Part shown: positions 35,724 through 44,944 of the stretch, piece by piece
Layout: every line of letters begins with the position of its first letter
How positions within the stretch are numbered: position 1 is the first letter of the stretch
Assembly: GCF_016772475.1 (NCBI RefSeq)
Contig: NZ_CP068595.1
Coordinates: 4,278,001 to 4,342,000 of the forward strand
DNA length: 64,000 nucleotides
From: Paenibacillus sonchi
Lineage (GTDB): Bacteria > Bacillota > Bacilli > Paenibacillales > Paenibacillaceae
Reading direction: 5' to 3'
The notes under the pieces: model-generated
Told to the model about the DNA's origin: nothing
The model's input: only the letters and a program-made list of their open reading frames with translations
Database searches by the model: none
Program-made: the position numbers and the translations under genes

Positions 35724-36655
35724 TTGCATTTTGGAGTGTGGCGGTGCTGCTGCTTCTGCTCGTGATCCTATGGCAATACCTGCGTTTGCGGGAGCATTCC
35801 CGCCAGCTCGAATATATCCATACCAAGCTTACGGACATTATGGACCGGGACTCGCATGAAAGGCTGCTTTTGTTCAACAGCGATCCTCATCTGCAAAAGC
35901 TCCTTACCGACCTGAACCGGCTGCTGGACGTCAACCACAGGGGGGCAGTAGAGCTTGCCAAGCTGGAAAAGTCCATGCGCAGCATGCTGGCGAACATCTC
36001 TCATGATCTAAAAACCCCGCTGACGGTGGTACTTGGTTATATTGAAACGGTTCTTCAGGATCAGGTGATGGCCAAGGAGGAGCAGGAGAAGATTCTGCGG
36101 ATGATTCATGCCAAGGCAGGAGAAGTAATCCGGCTGATGAACAGTTTTTTTGATCTGGCCAAGCTGGAGAGCGGGGATAAGGACATTCCCCTGTCACGGG
36201 TGGAGCTGGGTGAGGTCTGCCGGAGAAACATTCTCTCCTTCTACGAAATTCTCAATGCCAAGGGCAGTGAAGTGGACATTGATCTCCCGGATGAGGCGCT
36301 GTATATTATGGGCAACGAAGAGGCACTGGACCGGGTGCTGTCGAATCTGCTCTCCAATGCAATCAAGTACGGGGATGCCGGCGGGGTGCTTGGGCTTAGG
36401 CTGTACAGCGACGGGGATCAGGTGTGCATAGAGGTGTGGGACCGGGGCAAGGGCATCACTGAAGGCGACCAGGACAAGGTTTTCGAGCGGCTCTATACGC
36501 TGGAGGATTCCCGCAACCGCGATTACCAGGGGAGCGGACTGGGGCTGACCATCACCAAACGGCTGACAGAACAGATGAACGGCAGTATTACCTTGCGCAG
36601 CAAACCTCATGTCAAAACAGCATTTACGCTTTCTTTTCGCAGGCAGACTTTCTGA
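35720..36655 (+). CDS. Small sensor histidine kinase of a ycbM-like module
   Basis: A 311-residue kinase with one N-terminal membrane segment (about 3-22) and almost no extracellular part, so it probably senses within the membrane or through the transporter. The HisKA domain carries phospho-accepting His95 (NISHDLKTPLTVV). The HATPase domain shows NLLSNAIKYG, DRGKGI and GSGLGLTI. The ATG at 35720 overlaps the regulator's stop codon, indicating translational coupling. An earlier in-frame ATG at 35684 lies inside the regulator gene. Confidence 0.92.
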   Translation: MIAFWSVAVLLLLLVILWQYLRLREHSRQLEYIHTKLTDIMDRDSHERLLLFNSDPHLQKLLTDLNRLLDVNHRGAVELAKLEKSMRSMLANISHDLKTPLTVVLGYIETVLQDQVMAKEEQEKILRMIHAKAGEVIRLMNSFFDLAKLESGDKDIPLSRVELGEVCRRNILSFYEILNAKGSEVDIDLPDEALYIMGNEEALDRVLSNLLSNAIKYGDAGGVLGLRLYSDGDQVCIEVWDRGKGITEGDQDKVFERLYTLEDSRNRDYQGSGLGLTITKRLTEQMNGSITLRSKPHVKTAFTLSFRRQTF

Positions 36656-36699
36656 TGCTCTTATGGGTCCGGCGGCTTCCCGGGGCTTATGTCTGCAGC

Positions 36700-36726
36700 T
36701 TAAGAATTTTGTAAGGTTCAGGTAAT
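36700..36726 (+). promoter_or_regulatory. Direct-repeat operator for an OmpR-type regulator
   Basis: TTAAG (36700), GTAAG (36711) and GTAAT (36722) recur with an exact 11-bp period, like the pentamer repeats bound by SpaR/NisR- and PhoB-type regulators. The site lies about 70 bp before the ABC transporter genes and is probably bound by the regulator encoded just upstream. Confidence 0.5.
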
Positions 36727-36797
36727 AAAAAAGAAAATTCCGCTGTGTACAATAAGAACCAGGAAGACAAACAAAGAAGCCAAAGGGGATAACGGGA

Positions 36798-37715
36798 ATG
36801 ACAACCATATTGCGAACGTGGGATTTAACCAAGGAGTATCAAGGCAAAGAGGCTGTTAGCGGCGTGAATATGAGCGTCAAGCAAGGCGAAATTTACGGGT
36901 TCCTGGGACCGAACGGGGCGGGTAAAACCACGGTAATGAAAATGATCACCAATCTGGTGAAGCCGACAGCGGGGAATATCGAATTTTTTGGAGAGAGCAT
37001 GACAGACCATTCCTATGAAATGCTGAAGCGCATGGGCTGCATTATTGAATATCCGGTGTTCTATGACAAGCTGACGGCGAGAGAAAATCTCCAGCTGCAC
37101 GGGGAGTATATGGGGTACTACGATGCAAGGGCCATGGAAGAAGCGCTGGAACTGGTCAAGCTGAAGGGTGTGGACAAAAAGCCGGTCAAGCAGTTCTCCC
37201 TGGGGATGAAGCAGCGGCTGGGCATTGCCCGGGCGGTAATGACCAAACCGGAGCTGCTCATCCTGGATGAGCCGATCAACGGACTGGACCCCATGGGCAT
37301 CAAGGAAATGCGTGAAGTGTTCCGCATGCTGAGCCGGGAATATGGAATGACGCTGCTGATCTCCAGCCACCTTCTGGGGGAGGTTGAACAGGTTGCCGAC
37401 ACCATCGGCGTGATCCGTGACGGAATTTTACTGGAGGAAGTGGCGATGGATATGATCCGCAGCCAGAACACGCAATACATCGAACTGATTACCGGAGAGA
37501 GCAGCAAAGCGGTGGTTGTGCTGGAGCACAAGCTGGGCCTTACCAACTTCAAGGTGCTGGACCCCCGGACGATCCGCATTTACGATGCCGTGCAGCAGCT
37601 TGAACTGAATAAAGCACTGGTAGAAGCGGGCGTGGAGCTGGAAAGCCTGAGTAAGAAGAATCATTCGCTGGAAGATCATTTTGTGGAACTGATGGGGGGT
37701 GAAGGCATTGCTTAA
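36798..37715 (+). CDS. ABC transporter ATPase of a ycbN-like (lantibiotic/bacitracin-type) module
   Basis: A 305-residue ATPase with Walker A (GPNGAGKTT), signature FSLGMKQRLG, Walker B (LLILDEP) and switch His (LISSHLL). A C-terminal extension of about 85 residues is typical of the bacitracin/lantibiotic-immunity ABC subfamily. It lies 142 bp after the kinase gene, behind the direct-repeat operator, and overlaps the permease gene. It probably exports or expels a membrane-active peptide; the specificity cannot be read from the sequence. Confidence 0.92.
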   Translation: MTTILRTWDLTKEYQGKEAVSGVNMSVKQGEIYGFLGPNGAGKTTVMKMITNLVKPTAGNIEFFGESMTDHSYEMLKRMGCIIEYPVFYDKLTARENLQLHGEYMGYYDARAMEEALELVKLKGVDKKPVKQFSLGMKQRLGIARAVMTKPELLILDEPINGLDPMGIKEMREVFRMLSREYGMTLLISSHLLGEVEQVADTIGVIRDGILLEEVAMDMIRSQNTQYIELITGESSKAVVVLEHKLGLTNFKVLDPRTIRIYDAVQQLELNKALVEAGVELESLSKKNHSLEDHFVELMGGEGIA

Positions 37716-38406
37716 GCTGATACAACTGGAAATCCGTAAGAACAAACTAACAGGTATGCTCAAAGGTGTGGCCATTGCCGTGTTAATGATTTTGGGCTTT
37801 ATGCTGCTGCTTACTTACGTTGACGCTGAGGACGGCAGCGGCCGCGGGGAATTCAAGACTTATGCAGAGATGTTCCAAGGCTTGTATGTTATGGTCAAAG
37901 TGACCTTTGTGGTGTTTGCTTCGGTTGTGCTGAGCAAGCTGGTGATCGACGAATATAAGAACAATACCATTACATTGCTCTTTATGTACCCGATCTCCCG
38001 TAAAAAACTCCTGGGCGCCAAAATTATCATCGTGTTCCTCTTTACACTGCTCAGCGTTTTTATATCAGATATTTTGATTAGCGCCCTCCTGATTGGAATT
38101 AACTCTTACACCCATGCGATTCCTGGACAGCTGGATTGGGCTGGTATTCCTGGAGAGCTGCTCCGGATGGGGATGGATGCGATATTTGCGGCAGGAATTG
38201 GACTCATTCCTTTATACATCGGAATGCGTAAAAAATCCGTAACCGCTACCATAGTTACAGCGGTGCTGTTTGTCAGCGTGAGTTCCTCCGATTTTGGCGG
38301 CTTCCGGCTGAGCAATCTGGTAGGGATCTCCATCTTCCTCAGTCTGGTTGGCGTAGCCATCGCTTACCTGTCGATCCGGAATATCGAACAGAAGGATATT
38401 GCCTGA
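37708..38406 (+). CDS. ABC transporter permease of the ycbO-like module
   Basis: A permease of about 232 residues with six hydrophobic segments (near 18-36, 60-82, 100-124, 150-172, 180-196 and 202-220). The TTG at 37708 is chosen because GGGGGG lies 8 bases upstream; GTG at 37699 is the alternative and would add three residues. The start lies inside the ATPase gene, so translation is coupled. It completes the regulator-kinase-ATPase-permease module. No second permease or immunity lipoprotein follows. Confidence 0.88.
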   Translation: MLKLIQLEIRKNKLTGMLKGVAIAVLMILGFMLLLTYVDAEDGSGRGEFKTYAEMFQGLYVMVKVTFVVFASVVLSKLVIDEYKNNTITLLFMYPISRKKLLGAKIIIVFLFTLLSVFISDILISALLIGINSYTHAIPGQLDWAGIPGELLRMGMDAIFAAGIGLIPLYIGMRKKSVTATIVTAVLFVSVSSSDFGGFRLSNLVGISIFLSLVGVAIAYLSIRNIEQKDIA

Positions 38407-38480
38407 ATGTAATTCAATTCCCCCTGCGAGTGTTTTCATTTCCAGAGTTCCTCCGTTGCGATGCCAGGGTTGTTCTGTAC

Positions 38481-38512
38481 GTCCCTGCGCATCCGTGGAG
38501 GGACTTTTTTTT
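38481..38512 (+). terminator. Terminator after the ABC module
   Basis: GTCCCT/AGGGAC stem followed by an eight-T run. Confidence 0.8.
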
Positions 38513-38688
38513 GCTATAAAACCGCTTGGCATCAATGTTTTTATGGCGACCAACTGCGGTTTTTTTGCTATAATAGTGTATTATTCAGCAAATTCCGAGC
38601 GGGGTACAGATTGAAATTACATAGACAGTTAGACCGCAGTTTCTGAATAGATGAGGACACCGGATCGAAGCAGCAGAGGAGGTGGGCT

Positions 38689-40356
38689 ATGCCTATAGAA
38701 TGGTCTTCTATTCTGGACCGGGTGCTTTCCGGGGAAGGCGCCTATAAAGCATTATATGATCATCATCCCGACCTGATAATTGTGCTGGACAGGCAGGGGT
38801 ACTATGTGGAGAGCAACCGTGCTTTTGAAGCGGCTGCTGGAGCAAAAGCGGAGGTAGAGCTTCCTGAGCCATTGTCCTGTTCCCGGCCGCAGGCTCCCGG
38901 AGAGGAACATTTTGCCGCAGCGCTTGGAGGCATCGGCTCCAGGGTGGAGCTGCCGGTGGAAGAGGGCAGCGGAAGCAGCCCAGCGGCCATTACGTATGTG
39001 CCAATACAAGCGGAGGAAGGAATCGCAGGCGTATTTGCTATTATCCATTATGACCAGAGCTGCGGTCTTCCGCTTGAGGTTGAAAAGTGGCTCGGCAGTC
39101 TCATCACCCGGGAGGAGCCTCCCCTGGAATGGACGGATGACCGGGCACCGGGGCATGAAGAGATGCTGGCCGCAATCGGGGCAGCAGCGGAACAGCAGCA
39201 GGCGGAGCTGGCGCCGGAGATGTCTGAAGACAAGCATCTTGGCCTGATACTGAACTCTGTTGCGGCGGGGATTTTTGGACTGGATACACAGGGAAGAATA
39301 TTTTTTATCAATCGTGAAGGGGCAGATATGCTGGGATATGCTCCCGCTGAACTGATTGGCCGGACTTTTGCCGGGCAGGTTCATCATATCCATGGAGACG
39401 GGTCAAGGTACCAGAAGATTGAATCTCCGATCGCGCAGACTCTCCAGGACGGCCGTACCCGCAGCAAAGGGGACGAAATCTTCTGGCGGAAAGACGGCAC
39501 CAGCTTTTTTGTCAGCTGCCGGATTGCTCCGCTTATGCATAAAGGCAGGATATGCGGGGTGGTGGGTTCCTTCAGCGATATTACAAATGAGCGGGAGATT
39601 CTCCGGGCCAAAGAAACAGCAGAGCAGGCCGCTCAGGCAAAAGCGGATTTTCTGGCGATGATGAGCCATGAAATCCGCACTCCAATGAACGGAATGATCG
39701 GGATGGCCGATCTGCTGCTGGAAACGGAGCTTGAGGAAGAACAGCGCACCTACGCCGAGATTCTGCGCAGCAGCAGCCACAGCCTGCTCAAAATTCTGAA
39801 TGACATTCTCGATTTCAGCAAAATGGAAGCCGGGAAAATGCCGCTGCTGTCGGAGAAATTTGATCTGCGCGAGATGATGGAGAGCATCATAGATTTATTT
39901 ACTCCCAAAGCGGAAGAGAAAAAGCTGGCGCTGCGGTGGTGGGCGGATACCAGTGTGCCGTCCATGGTCACTACCGACCCCAGCCGCTTGCGGCAGATTA
40001 TTGTCAATCTCGTTGGCAATGCGCTGAAATTCACCGAACGGGGCAGCGTTACCCTGTCCGTGAAGAATATTCAGCTCCCGGCTTCGCCGGAGTATCTGCT
40101 GGAATTTTCAGTGCGGGATACAGGGGTGGGAATTGCCGACAGCAAGCTGAATCTGCTGTTCCAATCCTTCTCCCAGCTGCATCCCTTCATCAACCGCAAA
40201 TACGGCGGCACGGGGCTTGGACTGGCCATTTGCAAGCAGCTGGTGGAGCTGATGGGCGGAACGATTTTTGTAGAGAGCGAAGAAGGCCGGGGCTCCACCT
40301 TCCGCTTCATGCTTCCCTTCATCAAGGAGGAGATTGAGGCGGATATCACTCCTTAA
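38689..40356 (+). CDS. Soluble PAS-domain sensor histidine kinase
   Basis: A 555-residue kinase without membrane segments. A degenerate N-terminal PAS (about 15-125) and a clear second PAS (about 180-300; [25 protein letters not shown]) precede a HisKA domain with His327 ([15 protein letters not shown]) and a HATPase domain ([28 protein letters not shown]). It resembles hybrid kinases but lacks a receiver. AGAGGAGGTGG gives a strong start. No response regulator adjoins, so it is an orphan that probably feeds a phosphorelay; sporulation input is possible but unproven. Confidence 0.92.
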   Translation: MPIEWSSILDRVLSGEGAYKALYDHHPDLIIVLDRQGYYVESNRAFEAAAGAKAEVELPEPLSCSRPQAPGEEHFAAALGGIGSRVELPVEEGSGSSPAAITYVPIQAEEGIAGVFAIIHYDQSCGLPLEVEKWLGSLITREEPPLEWTDDRAPGHEEMLAAIGAAAEQQQAELAPEMSEDKHLGLILNSVAAGIFGLDTQGRIFFINREGADMLGYAPAELIGRTFAGQVHHIHGDGSRYQKIESPIAQTLQDGRTRSKGDEIFWRKDGTSFFVSCRIAPLMHKGRICGVVGSFSDITNEREILRAKETAEQAAQAKADFLAMMSHEIRTPMNGMIGMADLLLETELEEEQRTYAEILRSSSHSLLKILNDILDFSKMEAGKMPLLSEKFDLREMMESIIDLFTPKAEEKKLALRWWADTSVPSMVTTDPSRLRQIIVNLVGNALKFTERGSVTLSVKNIQLPASPEYLLEFSVRDTGVGIADSKLNLLFQSFSQLHPFINRKYGGTGLGLAICKQLVELMGGTIFVESEEGRGSTFRFMLPFIKEEIEADITP

Positions 40357-40479
40357 GGCTGTTCTGGTGTGACCGGACAGCCAGACAGCCGGACAGCCGG
40401 AGGCTGGAGGCCTCAGCGGACCTTTCCCGCAGGAGCTGCTGCAGAAAACAGCACATATTCATATTGCCCTATAATCCAA

Positions 40480-40517
40480 AGCAGCAGGCCTCCAGTGACG
40501 GAGACCTGCTGCTTTTT
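40480..40517 (+). terminator. Terminator after the PAS kinase gene
   Basis: AGCAGCAGGCCTCC pairs with GGAGACCTGCTGCT (one mismatch) and ends in TTTTT. Confidence 0.85.
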
Positions 40518-40590
40518 GCGTGGAGACTTTTTGTGCGGCAGACTGTTTGTGTGCAGAATCTCCCGCCGTTGGTCAGAGCTCGCAATCGCT

Positions 40591-40786
40591 AAGTGGAAAA
40601 AGTAAACTTAATCCAGCAAAATATGCAGAAAACCGTGAGTTAGGTGGAAAAAGTAAACTTAATTCATTCAGGAATGGAGCATTGGGGCTATAATTGGATA
40701 TTTGTTAATATGTAAGTGGATACATTCCACCTAAATTCTAAAAAAGAACAAAATAGTGAAAATTAGGTGGAGAAAATCCACTTAGC
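40591..40786. repeat. Cluster of four GTGGAAAAAGT-type repeats
   Basis: Copies at 40591-40611 and 40641-40663 read AAGTGGAAAAAGTAAACTTAA and its near match. Copies at 40711-40735 and 40762-40786 are palindromic variants (GTGGATACATTCCAC, GTGGAGAAAATCCAC). The rest of 40357-40947 shows no gene. Confidence 0.8.
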
Positions 40787-40947
40787 TCCTGGACTAAGGA
40801 GATATGCATGCCCTATAAAGTAGTCTACCTGTAAAAATGGATGGTGTGCAGACCAGGCATCGTAACTCCTTTTGTTGCTCTAATTGCCGTCCGTACTCTA
40901 TTGCTGGCACCACTTGTGGTGCGGGCAATCAGGATATGCAGTGACTT

Positions 40948-41793
40948 CTAATGCATATACATGAGACCGACGGTACCTGGACCACAGTGGCTTCCAATCA
41001 CACAGCCGGCGTGAATGATGGCGATTTCGCCGGAACCCGTCTGCTCACGCAGTGCTTTCTCCAAATACTTGGCATCCTCTTCCGCGAGGGTGTGGGCAAC
41101 AATGATAAGCTCTTTGTCGATAGTGATAGCATGCTCCAGGGCGTGGTGCAGCATCTGCTCGACCGCCTTTTCCTTTTTGCCGCGAATCTTGCTGACCGGC
41201 ACGATGGCGCCGTCAATCAAACGCAGCACTGGCCGGATCTTCAGCAGGCTGCCGATAAAATTCTGCATGCCGGAGCAGCGTCCGCCCATGTACAGGTAGT
41301 CCAGCGTATCCACAACAAACTCCGTTTGCACCTGGCTGCGGCACTCTTTTACCATAGCGGCAATCTCCGGAGCACTTTGGCCTCTGGCGGCAGCACGGGC
41401 AGCCTTCATGACCAGGAGGGCAATCCCTCCGCACAGCGTCTCCGAATCTACGACATGCACCCGTCCTTCCGGGAACTCTACTGCCGCGAGCAGGGCATTC
41501 TGGTATGTAGAGGATAAAGCAGAGGATAGACTGATATAGACGACGTCTCCTCCGCTGCGGATTACCGGCTCAAAGGCAGCCATGAAATCAGCGGGCGAGG
41601 GGGCTGCGGTCTTCGGCAGGGCACCTTGAGCGGCTACCCGGCGGTACACTTCCTCAGGTGTAATATCCACCCCGTCCCTGTAAGTAGCGTCTTCAAATAC
41701 GACATACAGCGGAATGATGCCAATATCATACGTTTCCTTCCAGCCTTGCGGCAAATCGGAAGTGCTGTCTGAAAAGATTTTTACGATAGACAT
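40948..41793 (-). CDS. DegV family fatty-acid-binding protein
   Basis: A 281-residue DegV protein. By family knowledge these are FakB-type carriers that hold a fatty acid while FakA phosphorylates it for membrane lipid synthesis. The family start IFSDSTSDLP, the lipid-carboxylate site (SLSSALSSTYQNA), the TLCGG region and the C-terminal GSHCGPGTVG are visible. ATG at 41793 is preceded by AAGGAGA and is preferred over the GTG at 41808. It is not next to a fakA gene. It probably forms a single-gene unit. Confidence 0.92.
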   Translation of the reverse strand: MSIVKIFSDSTSDLPQGWKETYDIGIIPLYVVFEDATYRDGVDITPEEVYRRVAAQGALPKTAAPSPADFMAAFEPVIRSGGDVVYISLSSALSSTYQNALLAAVEFPEGRVHVVDSETLCGGIALLVMKAARAAARGQSAPEIAAMVKECRSQVQTEFVVDTLDYLYMGGRCSGMQNFIGSLLKIRPVLRLIDGAIVPVSKIRGKKEKAVEQMLHHALEHAITIDKELIIVAHTLAEEDAKYLEKALREQTGSGEIAIIHAGCVIGSHCGPGTVGLMYMH

Positions 41794-41967
41794 GAATTTC
41801 TCCTTCACCGGTTCTCGGATGACAAACTTCCATAATATGATCCATATAATCTGTAATTATACCAAGCCAGCGCGGATTCTCAAAATGAAATAATAGTTTT
41901 GCCGCTGAAGCCGCGAAAAAAGACCAGCCGTTTCGGACGGCTGATCTTGAAAATAAATGTAGGAGGG

Positions 41968-42860
41968 CTACTTCTTCTGCACCGGGATCCACACTTCACA
42001 GACATAATCCTCTGCACCCGTATCGCCTGGCGGGTACAGCTCAAACTCCGGTCCGCCCGTATGCTCATAGCCGGTCCCCGGGAACCACTCCTGAAAAATC
42101 CGCTGCCACACCTTCTGAATCGCATGGGGCATCGGGCCGGCTGAAGTGAATACGGCCCAGCTTGCAGCCGGAACCACTGCGGTCTCGTATCCCTGCGGGT
42201 CGGTTTCAGGTGTGCCTTCGACTCCGATCCAGTAGGACAGCAGCTCCTTCTCCATATCCATGCTCATACAGATGCCGAGCCAATCTTTGCCCGTACCGAT
42301 TTCAATCAGCTCATCCGAAGTGCCGTCCGCATTGCATTCATTCCAAAACTCGGGATTCTGCGGAGATTTTCTCCGTCCCGCGTAGTCACCTCCATGGATT
42401 TGCCGATCACAGTAAAAGCAGGTTTCTCTACGATTTTGTATTCCATTTCCTGATCTCCCTTCAATGATAGATGGAAGGTGAGGCGGGGGAATGCTTTGAG
42501 CTGCACCCCGGGCTCCCGCGCGGCGGAGGGGGCTAGCCCGTGCGCCTTGCGGAACGCTTTGGCGAATGCCTCGGGGGACTCGTATCCGTATTTCAGCGCC
42601 ACATCGAGCACCCTGATCTTTGAAATAGCCAGCTCCTGGGCTGCCAGGGTCAATCTCCGTTTGCGGATATAGTCTGCCACTGTAACTCCGGTCAGCATGG
42701 CGAACATCCGCTGGAAGTGAAACGGGGAGACATGGGCCACCTTGGCAACATCCTCAATGCGCAGCGGCTCTGTCATCCTGCTCTCCATGTAATCCAGTGC
42801 ATCTTTCATACGAATCAGCCATTCCAAGTCTGCCATCTCCCTTTGAACCCATCCTATCAT
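41968..42860 (-). CDS. AraC-family regulator with GyrI-like domain (apparent frameshift at 42367-42370)
   Basis: The first 160 residues hold an AraC DNA-binding domain (MKDALDYMESRMTEPLRIEDVA, FHFQRMFAMLTGVT, KYGYESPEAFAKAFRKAHG) and the start of an effector domain (KIVEKPAFTVIGKSMEVTT). The frame then breaks at a run of four A on the coding strand. One added base gives SPQNPEFWNECN and joins the second half (DWLGICMSMDME, YETAVVPAASWAVF, WFPGTGYEHTGGPEFELY), a GyrI-like domain. The joined protein has about 297 residues, the same architecture and length as 27295-28188. The start at 42860 follows GGGAG. Its place just after malL is probably incidental, because such domains sense drugs and lipophilic cations rather than sugars. 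Confidence 0.85.
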
Positions 42861-42977
42861 GCCTGCTCCCGGGTGGTCCTGTTATTCTCTGCTCGTTGCA
42901 GACAGGTCAGGTCAGACCCCATCCCCGCATCCAGCAGAGCATCTTCCTTATAGTATAGCCCAGGAGTGGAGAAGGAG

Positions 42978-44666
42978 TCAGCCCCCCAGCCGGCAGACTC
43001 TGGCTTCATAAGGACGCAGGGTTTCCCGGTCCATGGCCGGCTGCTCCTCAGGATAGTTGCTGATGATCGTTTCAGTCACAGCGTTCAGTTCATCCAGGAG
43101 ATCTACGGTCTGCGGGTGTTCGCAGAAATTCAACAAGATCAGCCACCGTTCCCCTTCCAGCGTCCGGGTATAGGCATAAATGTATTCATGCTCCGGCAGC
43201 AGCAGTTCATAATCGCCATAGACCATAACAGGATGGTTTTTGCGCAGACGGATCAGCTTCTGATAATAATAAAATACCGAATCCGGGTCAGCCAGCGCCT
43301 GTTCCACATTGATCTCCTCATAGCGCGGATTGAGCTTGAGCCACGGAGTTCCTTCGGTAAATCCGGCATTGGGGGAGGAGTCCCACTGCATCGGCGTGCG
43401 GGCATTGTCCCGGCCTTTAGTATGGATCGCCTTCAGAATGGCTTCATGATCGCCGCCGCCATCCGTCACCTTTTCCTTGTACATATTATGGATTTCAATG
43501 TCCTTGTAATCTTCAAGCTGCGGGAACTGCACATTTGTCATACCGATTTCCTCGCCTTGATAAATGTAAGGTGTGCCTTTTAGCGTATGCAGCAGGGTAG
43601 CAAGCATTTTGGCCGAAATCACGCGGTATTCCCGGTCATTGCCGAATCTGGAGACCATCCGGGGCTGGTCATGGTTGTTCAGGTACAGGCTGTTCCAGCC
43701 GCGGTCCGCCAGACCTACCTGCCATTTATGCAGGATATCGCGCAGCTTGGTCAAGTTCCAGGGGGCGACATTCCATTTGCCGCCGGGGCCGGAGTCCACA
43801 TCCATATGCTCGAATTGAAAGACCATCTGCAGCTCATTCCGGTCTTCAGCGGTATACAGGATGGCGTCTTCTACCGTGGCACCCGGCGTCTCGCCAACGG
43901 TCATTACATTATATTTGGAGAGAACCTTCCGGTTCATTTCCTGCAAATATTCGTGGACACGCGGACCGTTCATATAATATTCTCCGCCGCCGGCCAGCTC
44001 GCCGGGAGCAAGACCCTCATAATGGGCGGAAGGCAGGCCTTCCACCTTGGAAATCATATTGATGACATCCATCCGCAGCCCGTCTACCCCTTTGTCCAGC
44101 CAAAAAGCCATCATCTTGTACAGCGCCTCACGCAGCTCCGGATTCTCCCAGTTGAGGTCCGGCTGCTTGCGAGAGAAGAGATGCAGATAATATTCGCCTG
44201 TTTTTTCATCCAGTTCCCAGGCCGGGCCGCTGAAGATGGAGCTCCAATTGTTCGGCAGTGCGCCAGCCGGACCGCCGGGCCGCCAGATGTAATAATCCCG
44301 GTACGGATTATCCTTGGAGGAACGGGATTCCACGAACCAGGCGTGCTCATCCGAGGAATGGTTGATGACAAGGTCCATCATCAGCTTGATGCCGCGTGCA
44401 TGCAGCCCGTCCAGCAGTTCCTCCCAGTCGCCAAGGGTGCCGAATTCATCCATAATATCCTCGTAATCACTGATATCATAACCATTGTCGTCATTTGGAG
44501 ATTTGTAGACCGGCGACAGCCAGACGACATCGACCCCCAGCTTGTGCAGATAATCGAGCCGGGAGATAATCCCCCGCAAATCTCCGATCCCGTCTCCGTT
44601 GCTGTCCTGGAAGCTGCGTGGATAGATCTGATAGACTACGGCTTCTTTCCAAAAGGTTCTGTTCAT
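42978..44666 (-). CDS. malL: Oligo-1,6-glucosidase / alpha-glucosidase (GH13_31)
   Basis: A cytoplasmic GH13 enzyme of 562 residues that releases glucose from short alpha-1,6- or alpha-1,4-glucosides. Family regions are complete: AVVYQIYPRSFQDSNGDGIGD, MDLVINHSSDEH, GLRMDVINM (nucleophile Asp), VGETPG (acid/base Glu) and NNHDQPR (stabilising Asp). The Val in MDLVINH marks an alpha-1,6-preferring enzyme in this subfamily. AGGAG precedes the ATG at 44666. It lies 278 bp downstream of the maltose phosphorylase gene, with a degraded MITE-like copy and a hairpin between them, so it may have its own promoter or receive read-through. Confidence 0.94.
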   Translation of the reverse strand: MNRTFWKEAVVYQIYPRSFQDSNGDGIGDLRGIISRLDYLHKLGVDVVWLSPVYKSPNDDNGYDISDYEDIMDEFGTLGDWEELLDGLHARGIKLMMDLVINHSSDEHAWFVESRSSKDNPYRDYYIWRPGGPAGALPNNWSSIFSGPAWELDEKTGEYYLHLFSRKQPDLNWENPELREALYKMMAFWLDKGVDGLRMDVINMISKVEGLPSAHYEGLAPGELAGGGEYYMNGPRVHEYLQEMNRKVLSKYNVMTVGETPGATVEDAILYTAEDRNELQMVFQFEHMDVDSGPGGKWNVAPWNLTKLRDILHKWQVGLADRGWNSLYLNNHDQPRMVSRFGNDREYRVISAKMLATLLHTLKGTPYIYQGEEIGMTNVQFPQLEDYKDIEIHNMYKEKVTDGGGDHEAILKAIHTKGRDNARTPMQWDSSPNAGFTEGTPWLKLNPRYEEINVEQALADPDSVFYYYQKLIRLRKNHPVMVYGDYELLLPEHEYIYAYTRTLEGERWLILLNFCEHPQTVDLLDELNAVTETIISNYPEEQPAMDRETLRPYEARVCRLGG

Positions 44667-44734
44667 GCGAATTAGCTCCTTTGAATGGTATTGGAAGATA
44701 AAATGAGCCCTAAAATGAAACCAGCAATAGTGTC

Positions 44735-44905
44735 GGCTCCAGGGAAGATTTGGAGTTCCGGCCGCTGTTGTCTCCAGATTTCTTTTTTCATTATTCCGCT
44801 GGCAGCGGATGAAATCCGGAGACAAAGGCGGACGCGTTCGCTCCTACACTTCCAAATTCCCCTCCACCTTTCTTGCTGATTTAATTTTCCAGTTCAACTT
44901 ATAGA
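44735..44905 (-). repeat. MITE-like element, partial copy
   Basis: Read on the - strand, it follows the order of the element at 12258-12477: an end CTATAAGTTGAAC, GGAGGGGAA-TTTGGA, GAGCGAA-GTCCGCCTTTGTCT, CGGATTT, CCGC...CAGCGG, AGAAATCTG and CAGCGGCCGGAA-TCCAAA. The right terminal repeat is not recognisable. As with the full copy, it lies just upstream of a sugar gene (malL) in the same relative orientation. Confidence 0.65.
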
Positions 44906-44909
44906 AACA

Positions 44910-44936
44910 GCCCCGAAGGAACTAAGCCTCCGGGGC
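44910..44936 (-). terminator. Hairpin after the maltose phosphorylase gene
   Basis: GCCCCGGAGG pairs with CCTTCGGGGC on the - strand and is followed by TGTTTCT. It is a weak terminator or partial attenuator in front of malL. Confidence 0.55.
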
Positions 44937-44944
44937 AGCAGCAA

